Source: Vanrija pseudolonga (lineage: Eukaryota; Basidiomycota; Tremellomycetes; Trichosporonales; Trichosporonaceae). From it: a DNA stretch of 64,000 bases. The notes beneath the pieces are model-generated. The model made no database searches. It was given only the letters and a program-made list of their open reading frames with translations, and was not told the origin of the DNA. The position numbers and the translations under genes were made by a program. Position 1 is the first letter of the stretch. Each line of letters starts with the position of its first letter. Positions 11,336 to 21,234 of the stretch are shown piece by piece. The stretch is taken from contig NC_085854.1 of assembly GCF_020906515.1 (NCBI RefSeq), forward strand, positions 2,418,001 through 2,482,000. Reading direction: 5' to 3'.

Positions 11336-13149
11336 ATGCGCTACAACACCCGTCTGGCCCACCGAAAAGAGCTTGCGAGCATCCCCATTGACTTGACGGA
11401 CCCTGACGACGAGGTGAGTTGCCTGCGCGGGTGGTGTGTCCGGTAGCTCACACTACTCGCAGAGCGTCCAAAGCGAGCGTGGTAGCGAGACGAGCCGTCG
11501 TGCCATGAGTCCGCTTGTCAAGAACGAGGCCGATGACGTGGCGGGGCATGACGCTCCACACGGCACCAGTTACAGTGAGGAGGACCACGACGGTGCGGGT
11601 GACCGTCACCCCGGTAGCAGTGACCCACACACATCCCACACCGCCGACAACGACACCAAGCCCACCCCGACCACCAGCCGCACACTCCCACACGCCTCCA
11701 ACGACGTCCACTACCCGACACTCGCAGAGGAGCTCCAGGACTGGGCGCAGGGTGCCGAGCGCGAGGCCATCCTAACCCAACTCGAGAGCCGCGCGTCCAA
11801 GCAAGCGTGGGAGGACTGGCTCGCCGCCAACCCAGAGGGAGAAGTCCACCCGGACCACATTCGCGACTTTATGCTCCCCGACCTGGATCTGCAGCGCGTC
11901 TTCGGGAGGCACTTCCCTACCACACCAATCCACTCCGACTGGTACCACCTTCTGGGCACCATCCGAGCGAGCGCCATTGGGCTCTTCAAGCCCTACAGGA
12001 CAGACGAGACATTCCAGGAGAGCGCGCGGAACCTCGCACATGCGCTTGAAGGGCTCGCTGTGCCGCCGACCCTCCGACAGCTCGCGTGCGAGCCGTGCAC
12101 TGCCGACAGTAGCATTTGCCTCGTGAGCGCCATGTCGGGGAATGAGAAGGGGCCGTGCATGAAGTGCCTCCTGCTCGGTACGGGTAACTGCAAGGGTGAG
12201 GAGGCTGCCGAGTACGCGGCAGTGCAGCGCGAGAGGACGAAGGGGCAGCGTTCCTATAGCGCGGGAAGCTTCAGCCGCGCGAGCGCGACCAGCTCCACAA
12301 ACACACCTGCGCTCCCATTCCCCAACCCCGAGAACAGGAAGAACGCAGAGGAAAGTCCTGGAGCTGCACCACGCCGGAAGAAGGCCGCGATCATCATCCG
12401 GCCTGGTCTTTGGATCGCGAAGCCCAAGACCAACAAGGTGCCCCCCAAGTCCAGCGAGCCCAAGTCCAAGCCCATCAGCGCGGCGCCCACGTCCGTCCCG
12501 AGGAGTTCGGAGGTCCCCAGGAGCTCCGAGGGCAGGTCACCGGCGCCAGGCACTCCGACGTACCAGTGGATCCTGGACCACCTCCGGCGCCACTTGGACA
12601 AGGACGACTCGGATGACCGCAGGGAACATGGCGCCTTCATCTTCACCCGTCTCCAGAGGGCGCTCGCGGACGGGGACGACACCAGCGACACCCTTGGCGA
12701 GCTGCGCCGGCACATGACCTCGCCGACAGATGAGCTCGACGAGAACCGTCGCCAGAGGGCGCAGTTCGTCATCAATTCATTGGAGGATGAGATTTGGAAG
12801 GACAGGGCCAGTGAGTTGATTGCGGCGTGGGGCGGGGATTTGTCGCTGACGGTACTCAGAGCGCGAGATGCCTCCGCCATCCTCGCCTCAGGGTTCAAGG
12901 TCATACTCAGCCACGCAGTTCACGAGCCCAGCCCCGTCTATCGACAGGAAGGGCAAGAGGCGCGCCGTAGACACCGAGTGGGAGGAGGACGCCCCGAGTC
13001 ATGGCGCGGTCGGCGGTGGCGATGAAGATGACGATGATGATCAGTGGGAGGACCCGCGCCTGTTTGACCTCTTGGACGTTGACCACGGCGGTGCTGGCCC
13101 GTCTGGGGAGAGTGGGGGCAATGCATACAAGAGGTGGCGCGGGGGTTGA
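11336..13149 (+). CDS. Array paralogue C: SIM-like, Zn-cluster protein
   Basis: Third array member, 571 residues, exons 11336-11413, 11463-12810 and 12860-13149. The first exon ends in SIPIDLTDPDDE, a SUMO-interaction-like core with acidic flank. The next exon has SPLVKNEADD, which contains a psi-K-x-E SUMO-acceptor-like site. The core reads LQDWAQGAEREAILTQL, WLAANPEGEVHPDHIRDFMLPD and FGRHFPTTPIHSDW. The cysteine cluster at residues 235-269 is C-x2-C-x6-C-x12-C-x2-C-x7-C. Two C-terminal repeats follow (RRHLDKDDSDDRREHGAFIF and RRHMTSPTDELDENRRQRAQ). The last exon carries the PSIDRKGKRRAVD basic motif, an acidic stretch and a LFDLLDVDHGGAGPSGES tail related to D, E and F. Function unknown. 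Confidence 0.83.
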
Positions 13150-13331
13150 GCTTTGTGAGCACAGGCCGTTCCCGAGAAGTTGTCGATACCAGTGGGTGCA
13201 TCCATATCTATGGACGATCGGCGTAGCTATCTTTTGTCCTTGTATTAGCGAGCGACGACTGCTCTATTGTGCTTGGATATGCAAGCTTTTTGTCTGGAAA
13301 TGTGAGATGGCTGCCTTTGTGGCGCCACAAC

Positions 13332-13352
13332 GGGAGCAAAACTGGAGGTGGC
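13332..13352 (+). promoter_or_regulatory. Shared upstream element of array gene D
   Basis: GGGAGCAAAACTGGAGGTGG begins here, 105 bp before the ATG of D. It aligns with GGGAGTAAAAGGAAGGTGGC before F. Confidence 0.5.
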
Positions 13353-13456
13353 GGTCCGAGCGCACGGGGGTGACCCGCGACGATCACGAAGCAACAACAA
13401 CAACAATACAGACACGCACACTTTCTCTCTTGCGTCACATTTCACAACAGCTCACA

Positions 13457-15394
13457 ATGCGACACTTAAGGCCAACACGCCGCCCCCCAGGTAGCGCACA
13501 CAACCCAATCGACTTCACCGAGGACGACGACGACTACCACGACGATGCCGACATTCCCGAGGCCAACGGGGTGAGTGTGTCTGTTGCTACCTAGTTGATT
13601 GCACCAGCTGACAGTGTTCGGAAGATTGCACCAGCTGACAGTGTTCGGAAGACGTTAGCTGCAAAGGAAGAGCCACAATCAGAGTGGGGAGGCGACGCCG
13701 ACAATGGTGACGTGCCGAACGCCGACACTGTGAGTTTGCTCAGTGTGGTTAACGGCGCGGGCTCATCAGCGCGCGGTAGACACCCACCATCAAGGCAGAA
13801 CCCCACTCGGAACGCGAGGACGCCGACACCCCCTCTGAATTCACCGACCTCGAGAGCGGAGACGAGAACGGGTCATACGTTGGTAGTGATGACGACGTAG
13901 GCGGCGACACCAGCGACAGCGAAAGCGCGGAAGACCAACGTGACCTGGATTGTGACCTCGACATCGAAGGAAGCGACCATGACGTCAACGACGGCGAAGG
14001 CAACGAAGACAGGCAGCCCCTATCCGTTCTTTACAAGACATGGCCTCGCGTTGCCGCTCTTCTTGGCATAAGGAAGGCCCTGGATACCCGAGCAAGCACA
14101 CGATCCTGGGACGATTGGCTTCGGAACAACCCTCCATTCGGTGACGTGGATCCGAACGGGCTCCGCGACCGCTTACTTCCACATGCGGCCCTCCGCGGTA
14201 TCGTCGGATGTCACTTCCCTACGACACCCATTCGTGCAGAGTACTACTCCCACCTAACCTCCATCCGAGCTTTTGCCATCGACATGTTTAAGGAACGACG
14301 CTATGTCACCTTCAAGGAGCGTATCGCTCGCCTTGTCAGTGTGCTGAAGAGTCTCACTGTGGAACCGGAGCCTCGCGAGCCACAATGCGAACCCTGCCGG
14401 AGCCGCGCTTTGCCTTGCATGGAGATCACAGCAGATGGACGCTGCTTCAACTGCCGGCTCCACCGTATTAAAGCATGCTTGCCACAGAGCGCCCCTGCCC
14501 AGCCCACTCGACGGACGGAACACCCCCGGCGGCACACGGGGAAGAAGGGCACTGAACCCAACGACCGCAAACGACGCGCTCGAGCCGCATTGTACGGCAG
14601 TACTCCGCACACAGTCGAAAACCACCAAGGTGTCGAACCTGATAACAGGGGCCATCGCAGGCGGCACCAAGCTTCCAGCCCAATAATCAACCGTCGCGTC
14701 AACGAGGTCCGCGACAGCCCAGACCAAACAGAGACCACCCCCAACAATGACGACTCCGGTTTCCAGCGTCCCACCGATGCTCCTCAACCCCCACCAAGTC
14801 TTGCCAAGGGCAACAACAACCCACTCAGTCTTCAGGGCATCCTCTTAAATCTTCGCAATCACTTGGAGGAGGATACCCCCCATCGACGCAAGGCGTACGG
14901 CGAGCTCGTTTTCTCCGCATTGGAGCTAGCGATCGATGAGGACGGCGACTATGCGGACGCCCTTGAAGAGATTAGTCAGCATACCACCAATCCCAAGGAT
15001 GAGCCCGACGAGACGCGCCGGCGAAAAGCCAAGTTCATTCTCGGCTTGCTGGAGCGTGAGCTCGCCAAGAGCGCTGCAAGTAAGTAGCGGTATTCTTCTT
15101 AGCCAGCTGCTGATCATAGCAGGGCCGTCAGCCTCAAGCATTGCGTCTCCTGAACGGCCGCCACTGTCAGCCCAATCTCAGCCACGGTCGACCGACAGGA
15201 AGGGCAAGCGGCGTGCTACAGATACTCTGAGCGACACCTGGAACGACGTTGCAATTCATTTCCAGGACGAGGACGACCGTCTTGACCACAACGGCTTTCA
15301 GGATCACCGGATGTACGACCTGCGTGATGTCGACCCCAACGGTGCCGGTTCGTCACGAGCGGCTTCGGGCGCCCGCAAGAAGAGGCGCGTCTAA
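13457..15394 (+). CDS. Array paralogue D: SIM-like, Zn-cluster protein
   Basis: Fourth array member, 588 residues, exons 13457-13570, 13652-13729, 13780-15079 and 15120-15394. The first exon encodes NPIDFTEDDDDYHDD, a variant of the IDLT core. Exon 3 opens with TPTIKAEPHS, containing a psi-K-x-E SUMO-acceptor-like site. The core is LYKTWPRVAALLGIRKAL, WLRNNPPFGDVDPNGLRD, LLPHAALRGIVGCHFPTTPI. The cysteine cluster at residues 267-297 is C-x2-C-x6-C-x8-C-x2-C-x7-C and has basic residues in its first loop (CRSRALPC). Two C-terminal repeats follow (NHLEEDTPHRRKAYGELVF and ETRRRKAKFILGLLERELA). The tail has STDRKGKRRATDT and MYDLRDVDPNGAGSSR. Intron 1 contains a duplicated 3' splice region (separate entry). 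Function unknown. Confidence 0.82.
13598..13651 (+). repeat. 27-bp perfect tandem duplication at a 3' splice site
   Basis: Two identical 27-bp copies (13598-13624 and 13625-13651) each contain a CTGAC branch-like site and end in CGGAAG. The second ends at the acceptor that keeps gene D in frame. Using the first would add exactly nine codons (IAPADSVRK). Confidence 0.9.
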
Positions 15395-15672
15395 GAGACA
15401 ACACTGGTGTGCAGAGGAGAGGCGACGGGTGACGTGTGAACCTCTTTCAGACGATATGTAGCTTGCCCGTTGGTATGTATGAAGACATGTGCATACCTCT
15501 ACTGTATGACCCAGCGACGTTGTCGTGTCTGACCTCACCGACATTTGGCGACTGTGCTGGCGTTGTCGAGCTGGCGGTGCTCCTCCTCAGTGTGCATTAC
15601 AAGTGCCAGTCTCTACAACGGATCCGCACACATGCTGCACCTCAGTCCGTGTGCACCACACACACAAGCGAC

Positions 15673-15692
15673 GGGACTAAAAGGAAGATGGC
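15673..15692 (+). promoter_or_regulatory. Shared upstream element of array gene E
   Basis: GGGACTAAAAGGAAGATGGC, 118 bp before the ATG of E, matches the element before F at 18 of 20 positions. Confidence 0.55.
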
Positions 15693-15809
15693 ATGGTGTG
15701 AGGGGCGCGCAGTGTCGCGAGGAGCGCGTGTGTGTGCGTACGTCACACTCGGCAACAACACTCAACACCACCACATTCCCTTCTTCCCTCTTCACAATCA
15801 CAACTCGAC

Positions 15810-17647
15810 ATGCGCTCGTACAGGCCAATCCCACAACAGACGGGGACGAGCCGTCGTCAGGCCATCGACCTCACCGGAGACGACAGCGACGACGACGATG
15901 CAGGCCCGACACGCTCTACAGCCCCCACTCGTAGCAACTTTGGTGAGGTACGCCCTGTGGCCCGAGGAGGAAGGACACCGCTGACGCCGTGACTGTAGGT
16001 CAAGGTCAAGATGGAGCCTGGGTACGCGCAGCCACCTCTGAGGGGTCCGGGGGAGAGCAACGGCGGTGGTCGCGACCACAGCTACCACCAAAACGAAGGA
16101 CACGACAGTACCAGCGACAACGACCACGACGACTACAGCGATATCGAGGTCTTGGACGGTTCTGATGGCGAATACCAAGACCCCCAAGGCCCACAGTTGC
16201 TCAAGGATCTATTCACCAAGTGGCCCAAGGGGGATGCCAAACGCGCCATTCTCCACGAACTGCAGAGTCCCGAATCCGAGCGTCTCTGGAGCACCTGGCT
16301 CGACAAGTACCCGCCAGGCAATATTGACCCGGCCGACGTTCGTGATTTCCTTCTTCCCCACCCAGCACTTCACGCCGTCTTCGGGTACCAGTATCCAAAA
16401 GCCCCTATCAACGACGCCTACCGACCTCACCTCACCTCCATTCGAAAAGCTGCCATTGGGCTGTTCAAGCAGATTAAACCCGAAACCTGGCGACATGGCG
16501 TTGGGCGTGTGACTCGAGCTCTGCACGCGCTCTCTCAGACTCCTACCCGCCGTCTTCAGCCCTGTTCAGCCTGTCACAAGCGAGGCACCCCCTGCATTGG
16601 AGAGGACGACCAGAGTCAACCCTGCTTCACGTGTCGCCTTCACAACACTTATTCTGGGTGCACCACCAACGCATCCGCGAGCAGTAGTCGCCCAAAGCCA
16701 CGCGAGCGCTACCTGTATGGCAGTGCAAGGCTCCATCCAATGATTAAACCGAGGCTCTCAAGGCCAAACGACAGCCAAGAGAAGGAGGACACAAACAGCG
16801 GTGACGCGGCCATTCCTGGGCTCCCCGGAACGGCGACCGGGTGCCACTTCGAGCCCCGCGAGAGGCCATCGACGCGCAACACCGTCAACGACGATCCAGG
16901 CTCAACGCGTGACACCATCAACGACCAGCCTCACTCGACGCCGGCCACCATCAACGACAAGCTTGGCTCGACGAGTAACACGCTCAATATGGATGGCCTT
17001 GATCAATTTTCCGCGGCCGAATCCAACACAGTCATGCGCGAGGGGGACGACGACGAGGACTCGAAAGCCCACGTTGCCATTGTTCGCGACAGGCAGTTGG
17101 CCCTCGAGATGCTCGCCACCCACCTCAGACACGATCCTGACGAGGAGCGCAAGGAATACAGCAAGTTCGTCTTCGGTCGCTTGGAGAGGACAATCGACAG
17201 TGGCGACGATCTCGATCCCGTCCTCCTCGAGCTTCACTACCACGCGACCGAGGACGAGCCGGACGAGAAGCGCCGCCGCAAGGCGCTGTTCATTCTGATG
17301 CAGTTGGAGCAGGGGGTGACCAAGGTCATCAGTGGTGAGCTTGTCGTCCAAATTCCACTCGTTGCTGACATCAAGCACAAGGAGAGAAGGACCGTTCCGC
17401 TCACGAGGCCATGCGTACCACAACCTCCTCGATCGACCGTAAGGGCAAGAGGCGCGCGACGGAGACCGAGACCGAACCTGAGGGCTGGGACAACTATATG
17501 AGCCACTTCACCAGCGTCGACGACGAGCTTGACGCCGATGGGTTCCAGGACCACAGGCGGTACAACCTCCGTGACACAGATGCCCGTGGTGCGGGATCGT
17601 CGCGAGCTTCGGGGAGTGCACCCAAGAGGAGCCGCGGTGGCGCGTAA
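15810..17647 (+). CDS. Array paralogue E: SIM-like, Zn-cluster protein
   Basis: Fifth array member, 579 residues, exons 15810-15947, 15999-17334 and 17382-17647. Exon 1 encodes QAIDLTGDDSDDDD, the clearest SUMO-interaction-like core of the array. Exon 2 opens with VKVKMEPGY, a psi-K-x-E acceptor-like site, and a second acidic hydrophobic core DIEVLDGSDGE precedes the family domain. That domain reads LFTKWPKGDAKRAIL, WLDKYPPGNIDPADVRDFLL and FGYQYPKAPINDAY. The cysteine cluster at residues 235-267 is C-x2-C-x6-C-x9-C-x2-C-x8-C. An 11-residue tandem repeat lies between the cluster and the C-terminal repeats (THLRHDPDEERKEYSKFVF and DEKRRRKALFILMQLEQ). The tail has SSIDRKGKRRATE and RYNLRDTDARGAGSSR. 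Function unknown. Confidence 0.84.
16876..16989 (+). repeat. 33-bp coding tandem repeat in paralogue E
   Basis: Three full units and a partial fourth encode an 11-residue motif of the form x-x-T-[IV]-N-D-x-x-x-S-T. The units are diverged at the DNA level, so it is an older expansion, and it is absent from the sister genes. Confidence 0.85.
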
Positions 17648-17783
17648 GCAGGAGGACAATAGGTGCAAGACAGGGGGCCTGCAGCAGCTTGATAAACTTC
17701 CTTGTAGCGAGTGAGAGATGAACAAAGACTGTGCATCAGAGCTTCAAACTTGTGGCGGAGAAAATGGCTGTGTGGCACTCGAC

Positions 17784-17803
17784 GGGAGTAAAAGGAAGGT
17801 GGC
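17784..17803 (+). promoter_or_regulatory. Shared upstream element of array gene F
   Basis: GGGAGTAAAAGGAAGGTGGC, 142 bp before the ATG of F. This is the best representative of the element and is nearly identical to the copy before G. Confidence 0.6.
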
Positions 17804-17944
17804 GCTCGGTGCGTCGCAATGTTTACTGATGTGCGCTGGTCAGAGTGACGCCCCCGTCGTCGATCAACTTTCACCCCCCTGTCTTCTCTGTTTCTCATTG
17901 TCTCGTTTTCTCTTTATCATTCACCATTATCTTCTTCACCAACA

Positions 17945-18134
17945 ATGCCGTCGACCAGGGCGAGCATCCGGCGTGCAGCCCTCGCAGCCGCAACCGAGGA
18001 CGATGCCGACGCCGCTGCCAACATGGCCAACATGGCCAACATGGACAAGGTGGGTCTGGTGCTTCAGGTGCAGGCTGACGAGGAAGGCGGATCATGATGA
18101 CGGTGACGCACGGTCGCAGTTGAGTCAACCAAGA

Positions 18135-18179
<45 letters not shown>

Positions 18180-19404
18180 CTCTTGAACGTCGGTGACGGG
18201 GACTGGCAACAGCCCGACGACGACACACTTTCTCTCCGAGACCGCTTCAAGGCGTGGCCAAAGGGCGACGCGGCAGTTGCCATTCTCGAGGACCTGCAAA
18301 GCCCCGAGTCCGAGTTCACCTGGAGCACCTGGCTTGACAAGTACCCGCAAGGCGCCATCGACCCCTCCGACATACGCGACTTCCTTCTCCCACATCCGGC
18401 GTTACACGGTATCGTTGGCACCTTCTTCCCAACAACTCCAATCGACGCCGGTTACCGGCCTTTCCTCAACGCCATTCGAAAGAGAGCCATCGTTACCTTC
18501 AAGGAGACGACAGTTGGCACTTGGGCGGGGCGCATATGGACCCTGGCTCGTGCCCTTTCCATCCTCTCTCAAACCCCAACCTACCGCGAGCCGCCATGCG
18601 CCGTCTGCAAGATGCGGAAGGTCAGTTGTATCGCCAACGAAGAGCAGCAGCGGTGCCTACACTGCCACCTCCACCACGGCAAGCTGAAAAGCTGCCTTGG
18701 GGTTGATGAATTAGGCACCCGCAGGAGGCCTGTCTGCCTCTCCTACGGCCGACGCGCGAGCAGACACCACCAGTCGAACATGGGAGCGGGAGCTTCCAGA
18801 GAGAACCAGAACGCTGCGTCGCGCGCCACAGAGTCGCGCATCACAGAGTCGCCCAACCGGCGCGAGAGTCTCCTTAAACTCCTTCACACCCACATGGGAG
18901 TTGAAGGTGACAACAAGCAACACGAATATTCTGAGTTTGTGTTTACGTGCTTGGCAGATGCCGGCAACGACCATCATCAAGAAGCTGTTGCCGAGCTCCG
19001 AAGGCACATGGCATCGTCCAAGGAGAGTGCCGAAGAAAACCGCCGCGCAAAAACGGATTTCATCCTGCGCCAGTTGGAGCGCGAACTGGCGAAGCGAGCC
19101 GAGGGTAAGGGGTGAGGATGAGGAGAGATCGTTAACACGCGCAGAGCCGACGACAAGCACTCTTCATCCACCCGAGCCCACCGTCCCCACCACGGACAAG
19201 ACGTCGGCCAAGGGCAAGGGCAAGAGGAGGGCAATCAGCCCAGTGAACAGAGACGAGGAGGACGAGCTTGAAGGTGACAACCTCATGGACCAGGACGGCT
19301 GGCAAGACCATCGCAGGTACCACCTCCGCGATGTCGACCGCAATGGTGCTGGGCCGTCTCGGCGTCGTGGGGAGGACAGTGCCGCCAAGAAGCGTCGTGC
19401 GTGA
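17945..19404 (+). CDS. Array paralogue F: Zn-cluster protein with poly-Asp tract
   Basis: Sixth array member, 449 residues, exons 17945-18049, 18120-19104 and 19145-19404. The first exon lacks the IDLT core and instead ends in a short NMANMANMDK repeat. A run of twelve Asp (12 GAC codons) leads into IELLNVGDG, an acidic-flanked hydrophobic core that could serve as a SUMO-interaction motif. The family domain is RFKAWPKGDAAVAILEDL, WLDKYPQGAIDPSDIRDFLL and VGTFFPTTPIDAGY. The cysteine cluster at residues 195-227 is C-x2-C-x6-C-x8-C-x2-C-x9-C with KMRKVS in its first loop, closest to a true fungal Zn2Cys6 loop. Two C-terminal repeats follow. The tail has KGKGKRRAISP and RYHLRDVDRNGAGPSR. Function unknown. 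Confidence 0.84.
18138..18173 (+). repeat. (GAC)12 trinucleotide run in paralogue F
   Basis: Twelve uninterrupted GAC codons encode an Asp tract beside IELL. A perfect run of this kind is expected to vary in length between strains. Confidence 0.95.
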
Positions 19405-19527
19405 GCCTGACAGCCGCGTGACGCTGCAAAGCATCACTAAGAGAAGTGCATTTTTAGGCAGCCTTGTAGAGATCAGTAAAGGGAAAGACGAGGTGCATGT
19501 AGATGATTGTGTTCTCCGTGTTGTGAT

Positions 19528-19547
19528 GGGAGTAAAAGGAAGGTGCC
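19528..19547 (+). promoter_or_regulatory. Shared upstream element of array gene G
   Basis: GGGAGTAAAAGGAAGGTGCC, 101 bp before the ATG of G, matches the copy before F at 19 of 20 positions. Confidence 0.6.
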
Positions 19548-19647
19548 ATTTGGGCCATTGTTGACAAGTGCATCATTGGGTCGCCGAGGGATCCTCTTCA
19601 ACCCATTCACACTTGTTTATCACTCTGCACCTAGCCAGCCTTAAAAA

Positions 19648-20888
19648 ATGTCGACGACGCGTAGATCAGCGAGTAGCAGCTCAGCGACCGCCCTTGCTCG
19701 CGACCCAGACGACGTGAGTCACATGTGCATACCTCTGATTGACACTGACGCGACCCAGTGGCCAGTCAAGGAGGAGCCGCTCGCCCTTCGCTCAGTCAGC
19801 CCCCTGTCAGCCCCACCAAGCGACAACGATCACGATCAGTCTGATGGAGGGCATAGACCCAGCCGTCGCCTGAGAGGTCTGTCGCCCGAGTTCGCCGCGG
19901 AGAGCGACGACGAGGCGATCGTAAGGGTAAGTCAACCCCCTACCGCCTTCCCTGGCTGACTCCAGCTGCAGACCCCTGCCACTTCAGTCCCCACCTTCGA
20001 GCCCATGGAAGTCGTGTACACCGACTGGCCTCGCGGTGCCGCCCGGGCCGCGATCTACGCGCAGCTGAGCAGCGCGTACGCCGAGCAGCAGTGGGCCGCG
20101 TGGCTCGCAAGCAGCAAGGACCCGCTCGAGCCGGCACAGCCGCACCACAAACTCCTTCCGCACTCCGCGCTACGCCGACTGGTGGAGTGGTGCTTCACCG
20201 CGCCAATACACCCCGGGCACCGTGACCAGGTGGGCCAGATCCGCGCGCTCGCCGTCTCGCTCGTCCGCAAGATCAGCGCCTCGACATGGAAGGTCAAGGT
20301 GTACGCCCTGCGTGCGGGGGTCAGCTCGCTGCGTGCCCCGCCTGTGGCGCGCGAGACGCCGTGCTACAGCTGCGCCGAACTCGGTGTCGCCTGCGTCGTG
20401 TGTAGTGGGCACAAGCGGTGCCTGTCTTGCGTGCGTGCTGTTGAACCTGCCGTACTGCGGCGAGCGGGACCCGAGGGCCATTGGGGCCGAGGTGGCGGGT
20501 AAGCGGAAGCGGCGTTGGGCGGGCGGCGAAGACAACGACGACGGCAAGACGAAGTCGAGAGACGAGCCGAGCGAACACCACGACAACGACAAAAGCGAGT
20601 GGATGGTCGACGCGTTCCGCAGGCACATGGTCGACAAGAAGCGTGACCCCGAGCGCCAGACCGAGCCGAAGTGGCTCCTGCACTGGCTGGAAAATCGGAG
20701 CGGTATCGTTGATCGCCCTCCGACGGCCTGGCGGAGTGGTGCGTGCGGCTTGTTTACTTGTGCTTTTGCTAACGCGTGCAGTGAGAGCCAACGGCGGCTC
20801 ACAGGCGATGTTGGGAGCGGCAGGCGACGAGAATGCGGGCGACGAGGACGTGGGCCATGACGGCTTTGCGTTCTTGTGGGACGAGTAG
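19648..20888 (+). CDS. Array paralogue G: shortened, possibly decaying family member
   Basis: Seventh array member. Proposed exons are 19648-19713, 19759-19926, 19972-20430, 20492-20738 and 20782-20888, giving 348 residues. No IDLT core is present, but exon 2 opens with WPVKEEPLA, a psi-K-x-E acceptor-like site. The family domain is shortened (YTDWPRGAARAAIYAQL, LLPHSALRRLVEWCFTAPI). The cysteine cluster begins at residue 209 as C-x2-C-x6-C-x8-C-x2-C. The sixth Cys is not in frame. It would follow as VLLNLPYC but for a GTGC duplication at 20431-20438, which shifts the frame. The downstream sequence stays open in the shifted frame, so either an intron at 20431-20491 (GTGCGT donor, CCGAG acceptor, no clear branch site) removes this piece or the gene is recently broken. 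One C-terminal repeat remains (FRRHMVDKKRDPERQTE). Confidence 0.6.
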
Positions 20889-21234
20889 ACGCCCGATGCT
20901 TGAGTCGTCCAAGGTGACGGAGACGAGAGGTGGTGCGGGTCGTAATTACGCAGAGTGCGCGACGAGCTAATGAAGTGAGGAGTTGCAGTACCCCGCCGTG
21001 TTTGTTAATAGGATACCATGCAGTACACAAGTCCCCATGGTGCACAGGTTGCGCACTCGAGTTCACTCGCTCTCGGCGCGAGGTGAGTTGGCAATAAAGG
21101 ACGTGGGTGAGCGCGAAGACACGGCGGCGCGAGTGAGGCGTGTTGTGTGCGCGCCGCCATCCCGCCAGCTGGCTTCTTGACTCAACCCTTACACCTTCAC
21201 TCTCCCCTCTTCACTCGTCTCCAACTTCACAGAA

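Noticed and set aside
7781-20430. Cysteine clusters as retroelement-type CCHC knuckles
   Set aside because: The spacing is six-Cys and lacks the CX2CX4HX4C pattern, and no polymerase or integrase sequence is nearby.
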